Below the pieces are notes generated by a model, which made no database searches, was not told the origin of the DNA, and saw nothing but the letters and a program-made list of their open reading frames with translations. Shown here in pieces: positions 14,530-14,945 of a stretch of DNA of 14,945 bases (the stretch's first letter is position 1; each line of letters opens with the position of its first letter). Source of the DNA: BPGL01 sp035463115 (lineage in GTDB: Bacteria > Actinomycetota > UBA4738 > HRBIN12); NCBI GenBank assembly GCA_035463115.1, contig DATHTO010000011.1:1-14945 (forward strand), written 5' to 3'. The translations under genes and the position numbers were made by a program.

Positions 14530-14883
14530 TCAGGAGGGAGCGGCAGCGGATCCCCGTGCGCCGTCGTCGTCCTTCGATTCGGCGGATCCGCGCTCGAAGA
14601 ACCACTTCGAGGCGAGGACGAGCAGGAGAGCGCCGTAGGTGTCCGCGACGATCGAAACGAGGTACTCCGCGACGAAGTGCAGCGCGTAGCCGGGCCACAG
14701 CGAGGTGGACAGCTCCAGCGCCCGCTGGGTCTCTCGCCAGTCAGGCAGTTCGGCGAACCAATAGGCAACCGTCTGCACGAGCAGGAGCGTCACCAGGAAG
14801 ATCGAGAGCGAGTGCTCGCGGAACCACGACTGCGGCTGCGCACCTTCACGTTCGGTCGACGGCCAGAGCTTCGGTCGACCCAT
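14530..14883 (-). CDS. Small membrane protein, DUF6766-like
   Basis: A 117-residue protein with two membrane segments, about residues 25-45 (SLSIFLVTLLLVQTVAYWFAE) and 66-95 (YALHFVAEYLVSIVADTYGALLLVLASKWF). The layout W-x-R-E-H-S-L-S at 20-27 and the terminal FFERGSAESK (95-104) resemble the DUF6766 family, known to me only as uncharacterised membrane proteins; the match is from memory of its C-terminal RGS-ESK motif. The last 13 residues are Asp/Ala/Gly-rich and disordered. The ATG at 14883 has no Shine-Dalgarno. Instead TAGCAT (-10-like) ends 7 nt before it, the geometry of a leaderless transcript. It is the first gene of the minus-strand pair seen here. Function unknown. Confidence 0.7.
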   Translation of the reverse strand: MGRPKLWPSTEREGAQPQSWFREHSLSIFLVTLLLVQTVAYWFAELPDWRETQRALELSTSLWPGYALHFVAEYLVSIVADTYGALLLVLASKWFFERGSAESKDDDGARGSAAAPS

Positions 14884-14890
14884 GGACGGG

Positions 14891-14919
14891 ATGCTAGGTG
14901 CGGTCGGAGCCCGCTTCCA
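14891..14919 (-). promoter_or_regulatory. Candidate leaderless promoter of the DUF6766-like gene
   Basis: On the minus strand TAGCAT (14896-14891) fits TANNNT and is followed by 7 nt and then the ATG at 14883, so transcription would begin at or next to the A of the start codon. A weak -35 (TGGAAG, 14919-14914) is 17 nt upstream. No ribosome site lies between, which agrees with leaderless initiation as widely documented in actinobacteria. Confidence 0.4.
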
Positions 14920-14945
14920 TCACCCGCGCGAGTCGTGGCGGTCCG

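Overview
The window is very GC-rich, and codon third positions are overwhelmingly G or C. A DUF3039 protein, a zinc-binding anti-sigma (ZAS) factor paired with an ECF sigma factor, TANNNT -10 elements, GTG starts and heavy use of 1-4 nt stop/start overlaps all point to the chromosome of an actinomycete (Actinomycetota), possibly a deep-branching or environmental lineage. I see no transposase, phage gene, tRNA, rRNA or CRISPR array.

Region 1 (about 100-7365, plus strand) is a catabolic locus. An FCD-type GntR regulator (155-847) is followed by a tightly packed operon: a lipoprotein substrate-binding protein of the PotD type, two permeases (PotC-like, then PotB-like), a PotA-like ATPase, a class III (omega-amino acid) aminotransferase and a beta-hydroxyacid dehydrogenase. 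Five of these six genes overlap their neighbour by 1-4 nt. The simplest reading is import of a small amine or amino acid, transamination to a semialdehyde, and reduction of that semialdehyde (or oxidation of a hydroxyacid) by the dehydrogenase. The substrate is not determined. Two 17-bp dyads with a shared TGTCGAC core lie in front of the regulator and in front of the operon. The second overlaps the -35 of a good promoter (TTGACA-N17-TACGGT), so I infer autoregulation plus operon repression by the GntR protein.

Region 2 (7366-10084) holds a small charged ORF and a DUF3039 zinc-ligand protein on the plus strand. Converging on them from the minus strand are a secreted alkaline-phosphatase-superfamily phosphodiesterase and, upstream of it, a 54-residue lipoprotein with a C-terminal membrane helix. 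A perfect 8-bp hairpin separates the converging genes. The 113-nt gap between the lipoprotein and the phosphodiesterase contains nested and competing stems, one of which covers the ribosome binding site.

Region 3 (10085-13896) is a 375-nt divergent intergenic region followed by a four-gene coupled operon: ECF sigma factor, ZAS anti-sigma factor with a large extracytoplasmic domain, ABC ATPase and ABC-2 permease. It looks like an envelope-stress or signal-responsive export unit.

Region 4 (13897-14945, minus strand) has two small membrane proteins. One is a DUF6766-like protein whose -10 element lies 7 nt from the ATG, as in leaderless transcripts. The other is a DUF1622 protein whose GTG start overlaps the stop of a short upstream ORF that carries the only strong Shine-Dalgarno sequence.
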